Origin: JBBIWA01 sp037439425 | GTDB taxonomy: Bacteria; Acidobacteriota; Blastocatellia; RBC074 | Assembly: GCA_037439425.1 (NCBI GenBank) | Contig: JBBIWA010000002.1 | Location: 62,001 to 126,000 of the forward strand | Reading direction: 5' to 3' | DNA: 64,000 nt | Shown: positions 24,564 through 33,249 of the stretch, piece after piece | How the letters are laid out: the number at the start of each line of letters is the position of its first letter | Position numbering within the stretch: position 1 is the first letter of the stretch | Position numbers and translations under genes: made by a program | The notes under the pieces: generated by a model | What the model saw: only the letters and a program-made list of their open reading frames with translations | Told to the model about the DNA's origin: nothing | Databases searched by the model: none

Positions 24564-26714
24564 CTATCTGGCCACTTCAGCTGCGCGCGGCTCTCCCGGA
24601 TGATAGGCGCGCGCCAGATGGGCTTTGATCTCATCGAGCGTAAACAGAACAGGCTTGAACTGCTGGCGAGAATAAAGCTCTGCCTGATCGAAATAGTGCG
24701 GAGACTTCGGGTCCGCACTTTGACCGAACTGGAGCAGCGACCGGGCGCGAACTTTGGGACCGAACTCAACCACGCTCACGTATGAATGGCCCGCCACTCC
24801 ATAGCGCCGCTTTTGCCCTTCGACTGGCCGAGCATAGAAATTGAACACAATCCCTAAAGGCCCTGGTGCACCTGCCACCGGTAGACTCGGCTTGCTGTCG
24901 CTGAAGGGCTCCAATGTGCCGCTCGTGTGCACTCGCTGAATCCGATTGATCTCGCCCCAGGCGATTTGCCAGGTGCCGTGTTGTTGCTCAAGCTCGCTCA
25001 TCACCGCTTCCAAAAAGCCAAGCAGTGGATATGGATTCTGCCTTTCCGCCTCCGTCGCCTGCATCTTCTTCTCAAACCAGAGGGCGAAAAGCGTCATCGC
25101 TTTCGACTCGATAGTGCTCACCCCATTCCAGGCTTTCAGTTCAGCAATCGCTTTAGCCGTCCTCGCAGCTCGCTTCTGATCTGCCTTCCAGAGCTTTTCC
25201 CACTCCGCCACCAGCTTGGGAATTTCAGCCTCAGCCTCGATCACTGTGGTATCGAATCCGGCCTGTGCCCACTGCTCGAAGGTGAACTTCTTTTTTGCAG
25301 AGAGAATCCGGCGCGAGATGCGCGAGCGAGCGTTATCACTCTCTCTGACCATGTAGGGCGGATAATTCTCTTTCCGCGGATTTCCCCGATCCGTCGCCAG
25401 GAAAGGCGTCGCATTGCAGTTCTGCAAATAGCCGGATGGGGGATTCAGACTCTGCGGTAGCTCTTCCATCCGGTGATAGCCCTGCCACTCGGTTCCCGGA
25501 TCGCTCCCATCCACTGGCTCCGACCAATCATATTTGAGCGCGCGCTTCGGCACCGCGCCGTTATATAGATACCAGATGTTGCCCTCGCGATCAGCGTACA
25601 TGGTATTGAACATCGGCACGCTCAAGCGCGCCATCGCCGCTTTGAATTCTTTGAGGTTGCGCGCCTTGCTCATCAGGTAGCGCTGCTCGATCTGGCCGTG
25701 CTCTTCCAATTTGGCCATGCGCAAAGCCAGATGCTTGCCATCACGAACAGCGACGATGGGGCCGTGATGCGTTTTGCGAAACTTGAACTTACGCGCTTCA
25801 ATGCCACGCTCCGTTTTGACCTTGATCGTCTCGATCCACTCCACCGCTGTCCGGTAGCCACTCCCGTAGCGATAATTCAAAGGATTCTTCGGATCATCGA
25901 AATGCTCAACGTAAAGGTCCACGATGTCCGGATCATTGACCGTGTGGCTCCAGCCGAGATAGTCGTTGAAGCCGATTGAGGGAAACGGCGAGCCGGGAAA
26001 TGAGGCGCCGTAGATGTGCCAGCCGGTCCCACTGCGCAGGTGCCCTTCGATCCATTGCCCGGGACCGAAGAAAGGCTGATGCGGATTGATAAAAAGCATC
26101 GCATGACCGGAAGCGCTCTTGGAAGGCGCTATGGCCCAGGTGTTGGAGCCCAGCTCTTGCGCGGCAGCCTTGGCTGCCGTCTCCGGCAATCCCGCTTTTC
26201 TGAAAATAAAGAGCTGGTAGGTCGCATAGCGGCCAAAGGCCAGCAGGTGCCACGGCTCAAAGCGCGTGATCAATCGCGGTTTGGCCTCTGGATTCTTCTC
26301 CAAAAAATAGTTCAGACCATCGGCTGTCGCCTGACAGATGGCGCGCGTCTTCTCGCTCGCTTGCTCATACTCCTCTTGGGCCAGACGAGTGATCTCAAGC
26401 TGGCGGTTGAGAATGTCCGAGGCGAGTTCCTTCTCGCCATACACTTCAGCGGCGCGACCGAGCGCCCGGATATAGCTGTCTTCGATCTGCCAGAAGTTGT
26501 CCTCCGCCTGCGCGTAGAGATAGCCGAAGATCACGCTCTCATCAGTCGGTCCGAAGACGTGAGGCACACCGTAGTGGTCGCGGTAGATCGTCACTGAACG
26601 GGCGATCTCCTCGAGCCTGCCAGTGACGGCGCTGCGCGTGAAGTGGCCGGGCAGCGGAAGCTGAATCAGTAAAGCAGCAAACAGAAAGAGACGCATCAAG
26701 CGAGCTGTTTGCAT
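24564..26714 (-). CDS. Penicillin acylase-family N-terminal nucleophile hydrolase, exported
   Basis: A 716-residue secreted enzyme. A signal peptide (RLMRLFLFAALLIQLPLPGH) comes first, then the alpha chain with YRDHYGVPHVFGPTDESVIFGYLYAQAED. The autoproteolytic site is LGS190-NTWAI, where Ser190 becomes the N-terminal nucleophile of the beta chain. The beta chain continues with HQPFFGPGQWIEGHL, GASFPGSPFPSIGFN and LGWSHTVNDPDIVDLY, all hallmarks of this Ntn family. Such enzymes cleave amide bonds in acyl-amino compounds, for example beta-lactams, acyl-homoserine lactones or lipopeptides; which substrate is used here cannot be read. GGGAGG seven bases upstream supports the start. It is co-transcribed with the DUF393 gene. 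Confidence 0.93.
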   Translation of the reverse strand: MQTARLMRLFLFAALLIQLPLPGHFTRSAVTGRLEEIARSVTIYRDHYGVPHVFGPTDESVIFGYLYAQAEDNFWQIEDSYIRALGRAAEVYGEKELASDILNRQLEITRLAQEEYEQASEKTRAICQATADGLNYFLEKNPEAKPRLITRFEPWHLLAFGRYATYQLFIFRKAGLPETAAKAAAQELGSNTWAIAPSKSASGHAMLFINPHQPFFGPGQWIEGHLRSGTGWHIYGASFPGSPFPSIGFNDYLGWSHTVNDPDIVDLYVEHFDDPKNPLNYRYGSGYRTAVEWIETIKVKTERGIEARKFKFRKTHHGPIVAVRDGKHLALRMAKLEEHGQIEQRYLMSKARNLKEFKAAMARLSVPMFNTMYADREGNIWYLYNGAVPKRALKYDWSEPVDGSDPGTEWQGYHRMEELPQSLNPPSGYLQNCNATPFLATDRGNPRKENYPPYMVRESDNARSRISRRILSAKKKFTFEQWAQAGFDTTVIEAEAEIPKLVAEWEKLWKADQKRAARTAKAIAELKAWNGVSTIESKAMTLFALWFEKKMQATEAERQNPYPLLGFLEAVMSELEQQHGTWQIAWGEINRIQRVHTSGTLEPFSDSKPSLPVAGAPGPLGIVFNFYARPVEGQKRRYGVAGHSYVSVVEFGPKVRARSLLQFGQSADPKSPHYFDQAELYSRQQFKPVLFTLDEIKAHLARAYHPGEPRAAEVAR

Positions 26715-26776
26715 AAGGCCCCTCCCAGAAAACCAACCACCAGGAAGCTGAAGGGTTGAGTTTCACCTGGTCTCAA

Positions 26777-27742
26777 TCAATTTTGTTCATAGAGCTTGCC
26801 AATCACACCACACCAGGGTGGAATGACAATTGTGACATTGCCCAGAGCACGGGTCTGGCAGGCGAGACGAATGATCGAGCTGCGATCGGGCGTAAAGCCT
26901 CGATAGCCGAACTCCTTCATCTTTTTCACTTCGCGCGTGGTCGGCTCCGAGAGCTTTTCGGTCGGCGACAGAATCCCGACCCAGCAGGTGCCGCACGCCG
27001 CTGTGCGGCATTCGACCGGGATTGGACCTTCAATACAGCGCGGATCACGTGACCGGTAATCCCGCTTGTCATTGGCGGCAGCCATCGTCAGGTCTTGCAT
27101 GTTGATGATCGGGAATTTGGCTTTAGGATCACGCTCGCTGAAGGTAACGGTGAACTTTTTGTCCACGGATTTGAGAAAGCCGAAGATCCCTTGACCATCA
27201 TCCCGCGCACGTTCCTGCAAAATCTGCTCCGGAGATTTCTTCGACGGTGGAGCAGAGGGGAAGTTGTAAGAGCGGCTAAAAGCTTCCCAGCCTACCTGCT
27301 GCAGAGTCATCAAAGCGACCGCCGAGATCCCGACCAGCAACTGGTCATCGGCCCCCACGCGCTCAGCCGCCTGCCGGGCAATCTCCCTGATCAACTCAGC
27401 CAGCGAGAGGCTTTTCGGCACAGACCTGCCAGAGGCATACTCCCGAATTGTGCGTTTTACCTCCGGCCAGTAGCGATGCCCGTAAAGAAACTCGGCCGAA
27501 GCATCAACCTGATCTGCCAGGCGATACTTCCCTTTGAGCAATAACTCTTCGGCAGTCTTGGCCGGATCAGGCGACTGTTCGAGTGCGTGGTGAAGTTTCA
27601 GTGGAAAGAAAGCAAACCACAGGCGCGTGGCCACTGCGTCAACCGGATGGATAGCGGGCAGCAGATCCGCGATGACTTGCGCCCAGGCTGCTTCATCGTG
27701 CTGATTTAAGAAAGCAGAAAAGAGACTCTCATTGTCTGGCAT
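26777..27742 (-). CDS. Protein with C-terminal plant-type [2Fe-2S] ferredoxin domain
   Basis: A 321-residue protein whose C-terminal 120 residues are a ferredoxin-type domain. The likely cluster ligands are Cys245, Cys250, Cys253 and Cys295 (CRTAACGTC ... LACQT), preceded by Cys236 (CIEGPIPVE). The first 190 residues are helical, with no domain I recognise; LTLQQVGWEAFSRSYNFPSA and an Ala-rich helix lie there. The layout suggests a redox carrier attached to a helical scaffold. No signal peptide is visible. It lies 62 bases upstream of the hydrolase gene on the same strand, so co-transcription is possible. Confidence 0.82.
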   Translation of the reverse strand: MPDNESLFSAFLNQHDEAAWAQVIADLLPAIHPVDAVATRLWFAFFPLKLHHALEQSPDPAKTAEELLLKGKYRLADQVDASAEFLYGHRYWPEVKRTIREYASGRSVPKSLSLAELIREIARQAAERVGADDQLLVGISAVALMTLQQVGWEAFSRSYNFPSAPPSKKSPEQILQERARDDGQGIFGFLKSVDKKFTVTFSERDPKAKFPIINMQDLTMAAANDKRDYRSRDPRCIEGPIPVECRTAACGTCWVGILSPTEKLSEPTTREVKKMKEFGYRGFTPDRSSIIRLACQTRALGNVTIVIPPWCGVIGKLYEQN

Positions 27743-28388
27743 CGGTCCTCAATCTCCTGAGACTGAACTCAAGCAACGGGCTCTTCCTCCCCTCCAGACT
27801 CCGTCGCTGATGAGCTTCCAAGATACTCGCATTGGCTGCGCCTGGGCAAGCCCTGGCGCCTCGAGCTCAGCATAGCTTTACCTACAATTTCCTTTCAAGT
27901 GAGGGCGCCGCATTGGCACTCGGTTGATCGCCTTTGGGGGTTGCCTCCTTTCCCAGCAGAGACCTACCTTGCAGCACGTTGATTTTCTGGTGGGATTAGG
28001 TGAAATGAGTTAGCCTCTCATCCACCGGAGTCGCCTTATCTCCTTGCTGCTCAAAATGACCACATCCGGCACTCTGCCAGGCGAGCGGGTCTGAGCTTTC
28101 AGAACCGGCGCAAGCTGGGTTGCGCCAGTGGGCGCTTAATGGTGTGCCAGATTGGTGTAGCCAGGGCGTGTAGCATAAGGCCCACCATGGGCTTCGTAAA
28201 GGCCATCAGGACTTAGCCTGGCATATCGGCGCACCCAGAAATTCGACATCAGCAGCCCGTTTTCCCGCCCAGGCTTGAAATAAGTGTTGGAGAGGTAGCG
28301 CAACCCGGCAAATTGAGTTACATTTCCGCCGGTCAATCCATATTAGTTTATCTGTGTCTGCCTTTCTCCATCCTCGAAGGAGGCAATT
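27743..28388. other. Intergenic region with a possible short remnant ORF
   Basis: About 650 bases between the divergent ferredoxin-domain gene and the CocE hydrolase gene. On the minus strand, 28136-28336 holds a 66-codon frame with a protein-like composition (GLRYLSNTYFKPGRENG...). It has no proper start, no ribosome site and no family I recognise, so it may be a remnant. Nothing else is supported; promoters of both neighbours should lie here. Confidence 0.4.
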
Positions 28389-30083
28389 ATGAAGCAAAGA
28401 ATTTGGCTGCTGCCCCTGGTTCTGGCCTGGGCGCTTTTTTGGGATTTGCCGCATAGGGCACAACAGAGGCCGACCACTGCGCCGAATAGCAAAGAGGCGA
28501 TTCTTCCCTCCAGCGCCCCGTTTAATGGCTCGACGATCCAAATTCCCATGCGTGACGGCAAGCTGATAGCCGCAGATCTCTATTTGCCGAAAAGCGGCGG
28601 CAAGCATCCTGTCATCCTGATTCAGACGCCTTACGACAAGAGCCGGATGCGACCGTGGTTTGTGGGCGAAGGGCAGTGGGGACCGAAATCGCTCTTTACC
28701 GATACCAACTACGCTTTTGTCGTCACTGATTGGCGAGGCAGATTCGCTTCGCGTGAGGCTTTGTCTCCGGGCGCTCAAGCCAATTTGAGCCAGGATGGTT
28801 ATGACACCTGCGCCTGGATTGCAACCCAGGAATGGTGTAACGGCAAGATTGCCACCTGGGGACCTTCCGCTTTGGGTCGCGTCCAGTACGAAACAGCGCG
28901 CGCCAATCCGCCCAATCTCGTCTGCTCGGTCCCGCTCGTGATGCCGCTCAATCTTGATTACGAGGTCTACTTTCCTGGCGGCGTGCTGTGGGAAGAGTTT
29001 GTGAACATGCTCATGCGATTAGGATTCGGTGTGAGCATCCGTGATACCCTCATCGCGCGCCCGATCAAGAATGAAGCTTGGGACCTCCTTGCTGCTACTT
29101 TCGTCAAGGGCGAAGAGATTCGCGTGCCGATGCTCTTTATCGGCGGCTGGTACGATATTTACACCGACGGCGTGATTGCCGCTTACGAGACGGTGCGCGC
29201 CAGGGGCGGAGAGAAAGCTCGCAAGCACAGCAAACTGATTATGGGTCCCTGGCTGCATCAGACCGATCAGGTGCGTAACGGCCAGTTGGATTTCCCCAAC
29301 GCTCATCTCTACGGCATGAAAAAAGCCCAAGCCTTCATTGACCATTGGGTGAGGCAAGTGCCGAATGGCTTTGATAGGCAGGAGCCGATTACCTATTACC
29401 AGATGGGCGTAAATGAATGGCGTGCGACTGATGTTTGGCCGCCCAGAGGAGTCAAAGAGCGCCAGTATTACTTGCATCCAGATCGCTCGCTTTCCCCCAC
29501 GGCGCCGAAAGGCGAAGCTGTGCCTGCCAGCTTCCGCTATGATCCTAATCATCCAGTGCCTACTGTTGGCGGTCACGTCTTAGATCAAACTTTGCTGCCT
29601 GGCCCGCAGGATCAGCGCGAAAAAGTCGAAAGCCGCAACGATGTGCTCATCTTTAACACGCCCGTGCTGGCCAATGACCTGCCGATTGCAGGCAAGGTGA
29701 AAGTGAAGCTCTATGTCTCTTCGGATCGAACAGATACTGATTTCACTGCGATTCTGACCGACGTTTATCCGGATGGACGCTCGCTACTAGTAAGCGAAGG
29801 GATCCGGCGCATGCGACTGCGCAACACGACCACCAAAGAAGAGTTAATCGAGCCAGGTGAGGTCTACTCGATCACGATTGAGCTGACTCACACAGCGATT
29901 ACCTTTCTCAAAGGGCATCGCGTGCGGCTGATCATCTCCTCTTCCAACTACCCTAAGTACGCGCTCAACCTTAATGATGGCGGCCCTATGTACCGGAAGG
30001 GGAAGGGATTGATAGCTACCAATAGCGTCTATTTCGACCAGCAACACCCGTCAGCAATTGTGTTCCCAGTAGCTCAGCGATAA
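28389..30083 (+). CDS. CocE/NonD-family serine hydrolase, exported
   Basis: A 564-residue secreted hydrolase related to cocaine esterase and X-Pro dipeptidyl peptidase. A signal peptide (RIWLLPLVLAWALFWDLPHRAQ) is followed by IPMRDGKLIAADLYLP. The nucleophile Ser160 sits in TWGPSALG, the acid is likely Asp256 in GGWYDIYTDG, and the histidine is likely His290 in MGPWLHQT. The last 180 residues are a jelly-roll-like domain (for example NDLPIAGKVKVKLYVSS and VRLIISSSNYPKYALNLN) as in CocE. GGAGG eight bases upstream fixes the start. It is followed after 48 bases by the DUF3604 gene on the same strand, and both products are exported, so they may act on the same material. Confidence 0.93.
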   Translation: MKQRIWLLPLVLAWALFWDLPHRAQQRPTTAPNSKEAILPSSAPFNGSTIQIPMRDGKLIAADLYLPKSGGKHPVILIQTPYDKSRMRPWFVGEGQWGPKSLFTDTNYAFVVTDWRGRFASREALSPGAQANLSQDGYDTCAWIATQEWCNGKIATWGPSALGRVQYETARANPPNLVCSVPLVMPLNLDYEVYFPGGVLWEEFVNMLMRLGFGVSIRDTLIARPIKNEAWDLLAATFVKGEEIRVPMLFIGGWYDIYTDGVIAAYETVRARGGEKARKHSKLIMGPWLHQTDQVRNGQLDFPNAHLYGMKKAQAFIDHWVRQVPNGFDRQEPITYYQMGVNEWRATDVWPPRGVKERQYYLHPDRSLSPTAPKGEAVPASFRYDPNHPVPTVGGHVLDQTLLPGPQDQREKVESRNDVLIFNTPVLANDLPIAGKVKVKLYVSSDRTDTDFTAILTDVYPDGRSLLVSEGIRRMRLRNTTTKEELIEPGEVYSITIELTHTAITFLKGHRVRLIISSSNYPKYALNLNDGGPMYRKGKGLIATNSVYFDQQHPSAIVFPVAQR

Positions 30084-30131
30084 AGTAGGGCAGCCGCTAA
30101 AGCATAAAGACCAAATCCTCGGAGGCCCGCG

Positions 30132-32696
30132 ATGAATGAATTCACAAAACAGCTCCCCATCCTGGCAGCCATGGCCATTTTGTTCGTGGGTGGACTCTAT
30201 GGCATCTCGCGTAGCGCGCAAACACCGAGCTTGCAACAGCGCGTCGCCAGGCTGCGGGCAGAGGTCGACAGCGTGCCGACCGATGCGAGCAATTACCGCG
30301 ACCGCATTCAGACCATTGAAGACTGGGCCAATGACCTGGCCGCGCGCGGCCTGCTTCGGGTACCGCAGAACGTGATGATGGCGTTTTACCGCTTGCCAGA
30401 GCCAAACGAGCAGGCCGCTGCCACTGTCCGGCGCCTGAGTAAACTGCTCGGCTTTTTAGAAGACAAAGGTGATCGGCTGGGCAAACTCGTGCGCACGGAT
30501 AAAAACGAATTGATCGCCGGGGTCTACACCACACTCACACTCGAATACACAGTCGGCGAAGTGGAGATCCCTAAAGGTGAAGGCCTGCGCATCGGCCAGG
30601 TCTTCATTGCCAACATCCCGCGCCTGCAGGTGACTGATCCCACGCTCGATTCCTATGTGACTTTCAAAGTCACAAGCGCGACAGCGAAGACCGAGCCCTA
30701 CACCGCATATTTTCAGGGCGTCTACAGCAGCATCTTCGGCCCGGCGCCGATGCCCGGATTGCGCGTCACCGAAGGTGCGCTCAAACCTGGCGATAAAGTG
30801 ACGATCACGCTCGGCGACACTTCGGGCGGCAGCCGTGGCTATCGCCCGCTCACGCGCGATGCCGATGATTTTCGCTATCTCGTCGAGATTGACTTCGACG
30901 GTCAGGGATCATTTGTTCCGGCCGCGATGGTCTCGACGAAGATTTCGGGCGACGAAGCAGCCTTGATCAATGCTGTTGTTCCGTCAATCGTGGCAGTGAA
31001 TGAACCCTTCGCTCTGCGGCTGAGAGCTGAAGATCAGTACTGGAACCCGGCACGCTTCGGCGGCGGCACGTTCAAAGTGAGCTTGAATGGCAAGCCGGTT
31101 GGTGAAATCAAGATCCCGGCCCAGGCATACGTCGGGCGTTTGGATGGCGTCAAGATTACGCAAGAAGGGGCCTACAGATTTGACGTCGTGAGCACCGATG
31201 GCCGTCTCTCCTGCCAGAGCAACCCTGTGCTTGTTGAGCGGAGTCCGGAGCAGCGAATTTACTGGGGCGAGCTGCACGGCCATTCAGGCTGGGAAGAAGC
31301 AACGGGCTCAGTGCCGCGCTACTACGAATATGCCCGCGATGTCGCATTTCTCGATTTTGGCTCGCTCACCGGACACGATCTGTTTCTCTCCCAACCCGGC
31401 TGGGAAGAGATTCGGCGCGAGACTGAAAAAGCGAATCGTCCAGGGCAGTTCGTCGCCTACATGGGCTACGAGTGGACACAGACTTATGACAAAGGCGGCC
31501 ACCACAATGTCTTTTTCAAGACCGACAAGGGGCGTTATGTGCAATACCGCCAAGCGCCGCGCCCCAATCTGCTCTATCAGAAGCTGCGCGAAATTGATCA
31601 GGTAGACAACGTGCTGATCATCCCCCACGCGCATGAAGCAGGCGATTGGAATTACAACGACGCGGAGCTGGAGCGGTTGGTGGAGATCTTTTCAATGCAC
31701 GGCAGCTTTGAATATTTCGGCCAACGCTATTTGCGGCGCGGCTACCGGGTGGGATTAATTGCCGCCAGCGATGACCACACCGGCCATCCGGGCTATGCGC
31801 CGGCCATCTCTGCCACGCGCGGCGGTCTGGCTGCCGTCTATGCTCCAGCGCTGGATCGCGAAAGCATATGGAGAGGCTTGAAAGAACGCGCCACTTACGC
31901 AACCAGTGGTAAGCGGCCCGTGATCAAAGTCAGTGTAGATGACCGGCGCGTGGGCGAGGCAGTCGCGGTTGGCAAAATCCCAACCTTCAAAGTGCGGGTG
32001 CTAGCCACAGCGGCGCTTGACCACATTGATCTCATTCACAATGGCGCGGTTGAATACAGCAAAGATTACGCCGCGCCGCAAACAGGCGGTCCGGTAGCTG
32101 TGCAGATCATGCTTCATTCGCCGACCGAAACGCCTGGAGATCAGGTAATGCCGCCACGTTCAGGGGTATGGTGGGGCGGTTGGATCGAAGTCACCGGTAG
32201 CTCGCTCAGATCCATCGAGCCGCTCGGTCTGGATCACAATACCGACGAGTTTCATCAAGTAGATGATCGGCGCCTCTACTTCACGTGCAAGACGCGCGGA
32301 GATTTCGATGGCGTGTTACTTCGCCTGGCGCAAGCTCCGGCCGACGCCAAAGTAACTGTGCGCCTTTCCTACCTGGAAGTGGATGGTGTGGGCACGAGCG
32401 GGCAGCGCCGCTTGCAACGTGCTCCAGGGCCACCTAGCCTGAAGCCAGCTTACGAGATCAGCTTCCGAGTTGATGAAGTGGCGCAAAAGAAGGGCAAGTT
32501 CGAGCTGACACCCTTTGCTACAATCTTCACGCGCAAAGCCAGAGCCGACGGCAGTTGGGACGCTTCATTTAGCTATCGCCCAACTCGAGCACCCGCGCAG
32601 GATGATTATTACTACTTGCGGGTGGTGCAAATGGACGGCGAAGCAGCCTGGACTTCGCCCATCTGGATTGGCGAGCAAACTTCGCCGAGGAAGTAA
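30132..32696 (+). CDS. DUF3604 family protein with PHP-like metal-binding core
   Basis: An 854-residue exported protein. Residues 12-28 are a signal/anchor (PILAAMAILFVGGLYGI). Beta-rich domains of unknown type fill residues 130-370. The DUF3604 core begins at YWGELHGHSGW with His382 and His384. It continues through SLTGHDLFLSQ, YMGYEWTQTYDKGGHHNV, IPHAHEAGDWN and ASDDHTGHPG (Asp548, His549). These His/Asp motifs are arranged as in PHP-type metal-dependent phosphoesterases, which suggests a metal-dependent hydrolase, but the substrate is unknown. CGGAGG upstream supports the start at 30132. It follows the CocE-type hydrolase gene, likely in the same operon. Confidence 0.88.
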   Translation: MNEFTKQLPILAAMAILFVGGLYGISRSAQTPSLQQRVARLRAEVDSVPTDASNYRDRIQTIEDWANDLAARGLLRVPQNVMMAFYRLPEPNEQAAATVRRLSKLLGFLEDKGDRLGKLVRTDKNELIAGVYTTLTLEYTVGEVEIPKGEGLRIGQVFIANIPRLQVTDPTLDSYVTFKVTSATAKTEPYTAYFQGVYSSIFGPAPMPGLRVTEGALKPGDKVTITLGDTSGGSRGYRPLTRDADDFRYLVEIDFDGQGSFVPAAMVSTKISGDEAALINAVVPSIVAVNEPFALRLRAEDQYWNPARFGGGTFKVSLNGKPVGEIKIPAQAYVGRLDGVKITQEGAYRFDVVSTDGRLSCQSNPVLVERSPEQRIYWGELHGHSGWEEATGSVPRYYEYARDVAFLDFGSLTGHDLFLSQPGWEEIRRETEKANRPGQFVAYMGYEWTQTYDKGGHHNVFFKTDKGRYVQYRQAPRPNLLYQKLREIDQVDNVLIIPHAHEAGDWNYNDAELERLVEIFSMHGSFEYFGQRYLRRGYRVGLIAASDDHTGHPGYAPAISATRGGLAAVYAPALDRESIWRGLKERATYATSGKRPVIKVSVDDRRVGEAVAVGKIPTFKVRVLATAALDHIDLIHNGAVEYSKDYAAPQTGGPVAVQIMLHSPTETPGDQVMPPRSGVWWGGWIEVTGSSLRSIEPLGLDHNTDEFHQVDDRRLYFTCKTRGDFDGVLLRLAQAPADAKVTVRLSYLEVDGVGTSGQRRLQRAPGPPSLKPAYEISFRVDEVAQKKGKFELTPFATIFTRKARADGSWDASFSYRPTRAPAQDDYYYLRVVQMDGEAAWTSPIWIGEQTSPRK

Positions 32697-33249
32697 GAAA
32701 CAGAGGCTGCTGATCAAGCCTTGATCTGAACTTTTGCAATGCGGTCTTCGCGCCCATAGGGTGGGGCCGCTGTAGCTGCTGCGGGCCACAAGATAGAGTG
32801 CCAATCTTCAAATTTGCAAAAGCTCAGCTTGCTCATCACCTGTTGGCGACAGGAACTCGCTTGATCGTTGCTTCATCCGGGATTACAGTAACGCGTGCGC
32901 GATGTAAGAGGATGCATCAGCAGTAGATCGCGAGATCGAAGAATCATCCTCGTAGGATTCAATAGCCTTGGGTGCAACCTACGGAATCCGGGAGCCCATG
33001 TCCCCGATCTCGAAAAGGGTCGCAGCCAGCCGCCAACGTGACCCTTTCAGGGTTAGAGGCTCAATTTCACGCCCACCGCCTCAGCGCCCGGCAGATTGCT
33101 TATGCGGAAGGAAATTGTTCACCTCGTTAGCGTCCACGCGGGAGAAATGATGAAGTCTCAGGGTGCCCGCTTTGCGTTTTGAGGTGAGACTTAATCTTTC
33201 GCCCAGGACTCAAGACGCAAAAGACGCAGGCAAGTGAAATCTGCTAGAG
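32697..33249. other. Intergenic region before the ATPase-SPFH operon
   Basis: About 550 bases without a supported gene. Between 33171 and 33221 there is an inverted repeat: TTTGCGTTTTGAG (33171-33183) against CTCAAGACGCAAA (33209-33221), with one mismatch. It lies 29 bases before the ATPase-SPFH start codon, so it could be an operator, an RNA hairpin or a piece of a dispersed simple repeat. I see no convincing promoter. Confidence 0.45.

Noticed and set aside
28136..28336. 66-codon minus-strand frame before the CocE-type gene
   Set aside because: Composition is protein-like, but the start is a TTG directly after a stop and no ribosome site or known family was recognised; kept only as a possible remnant.
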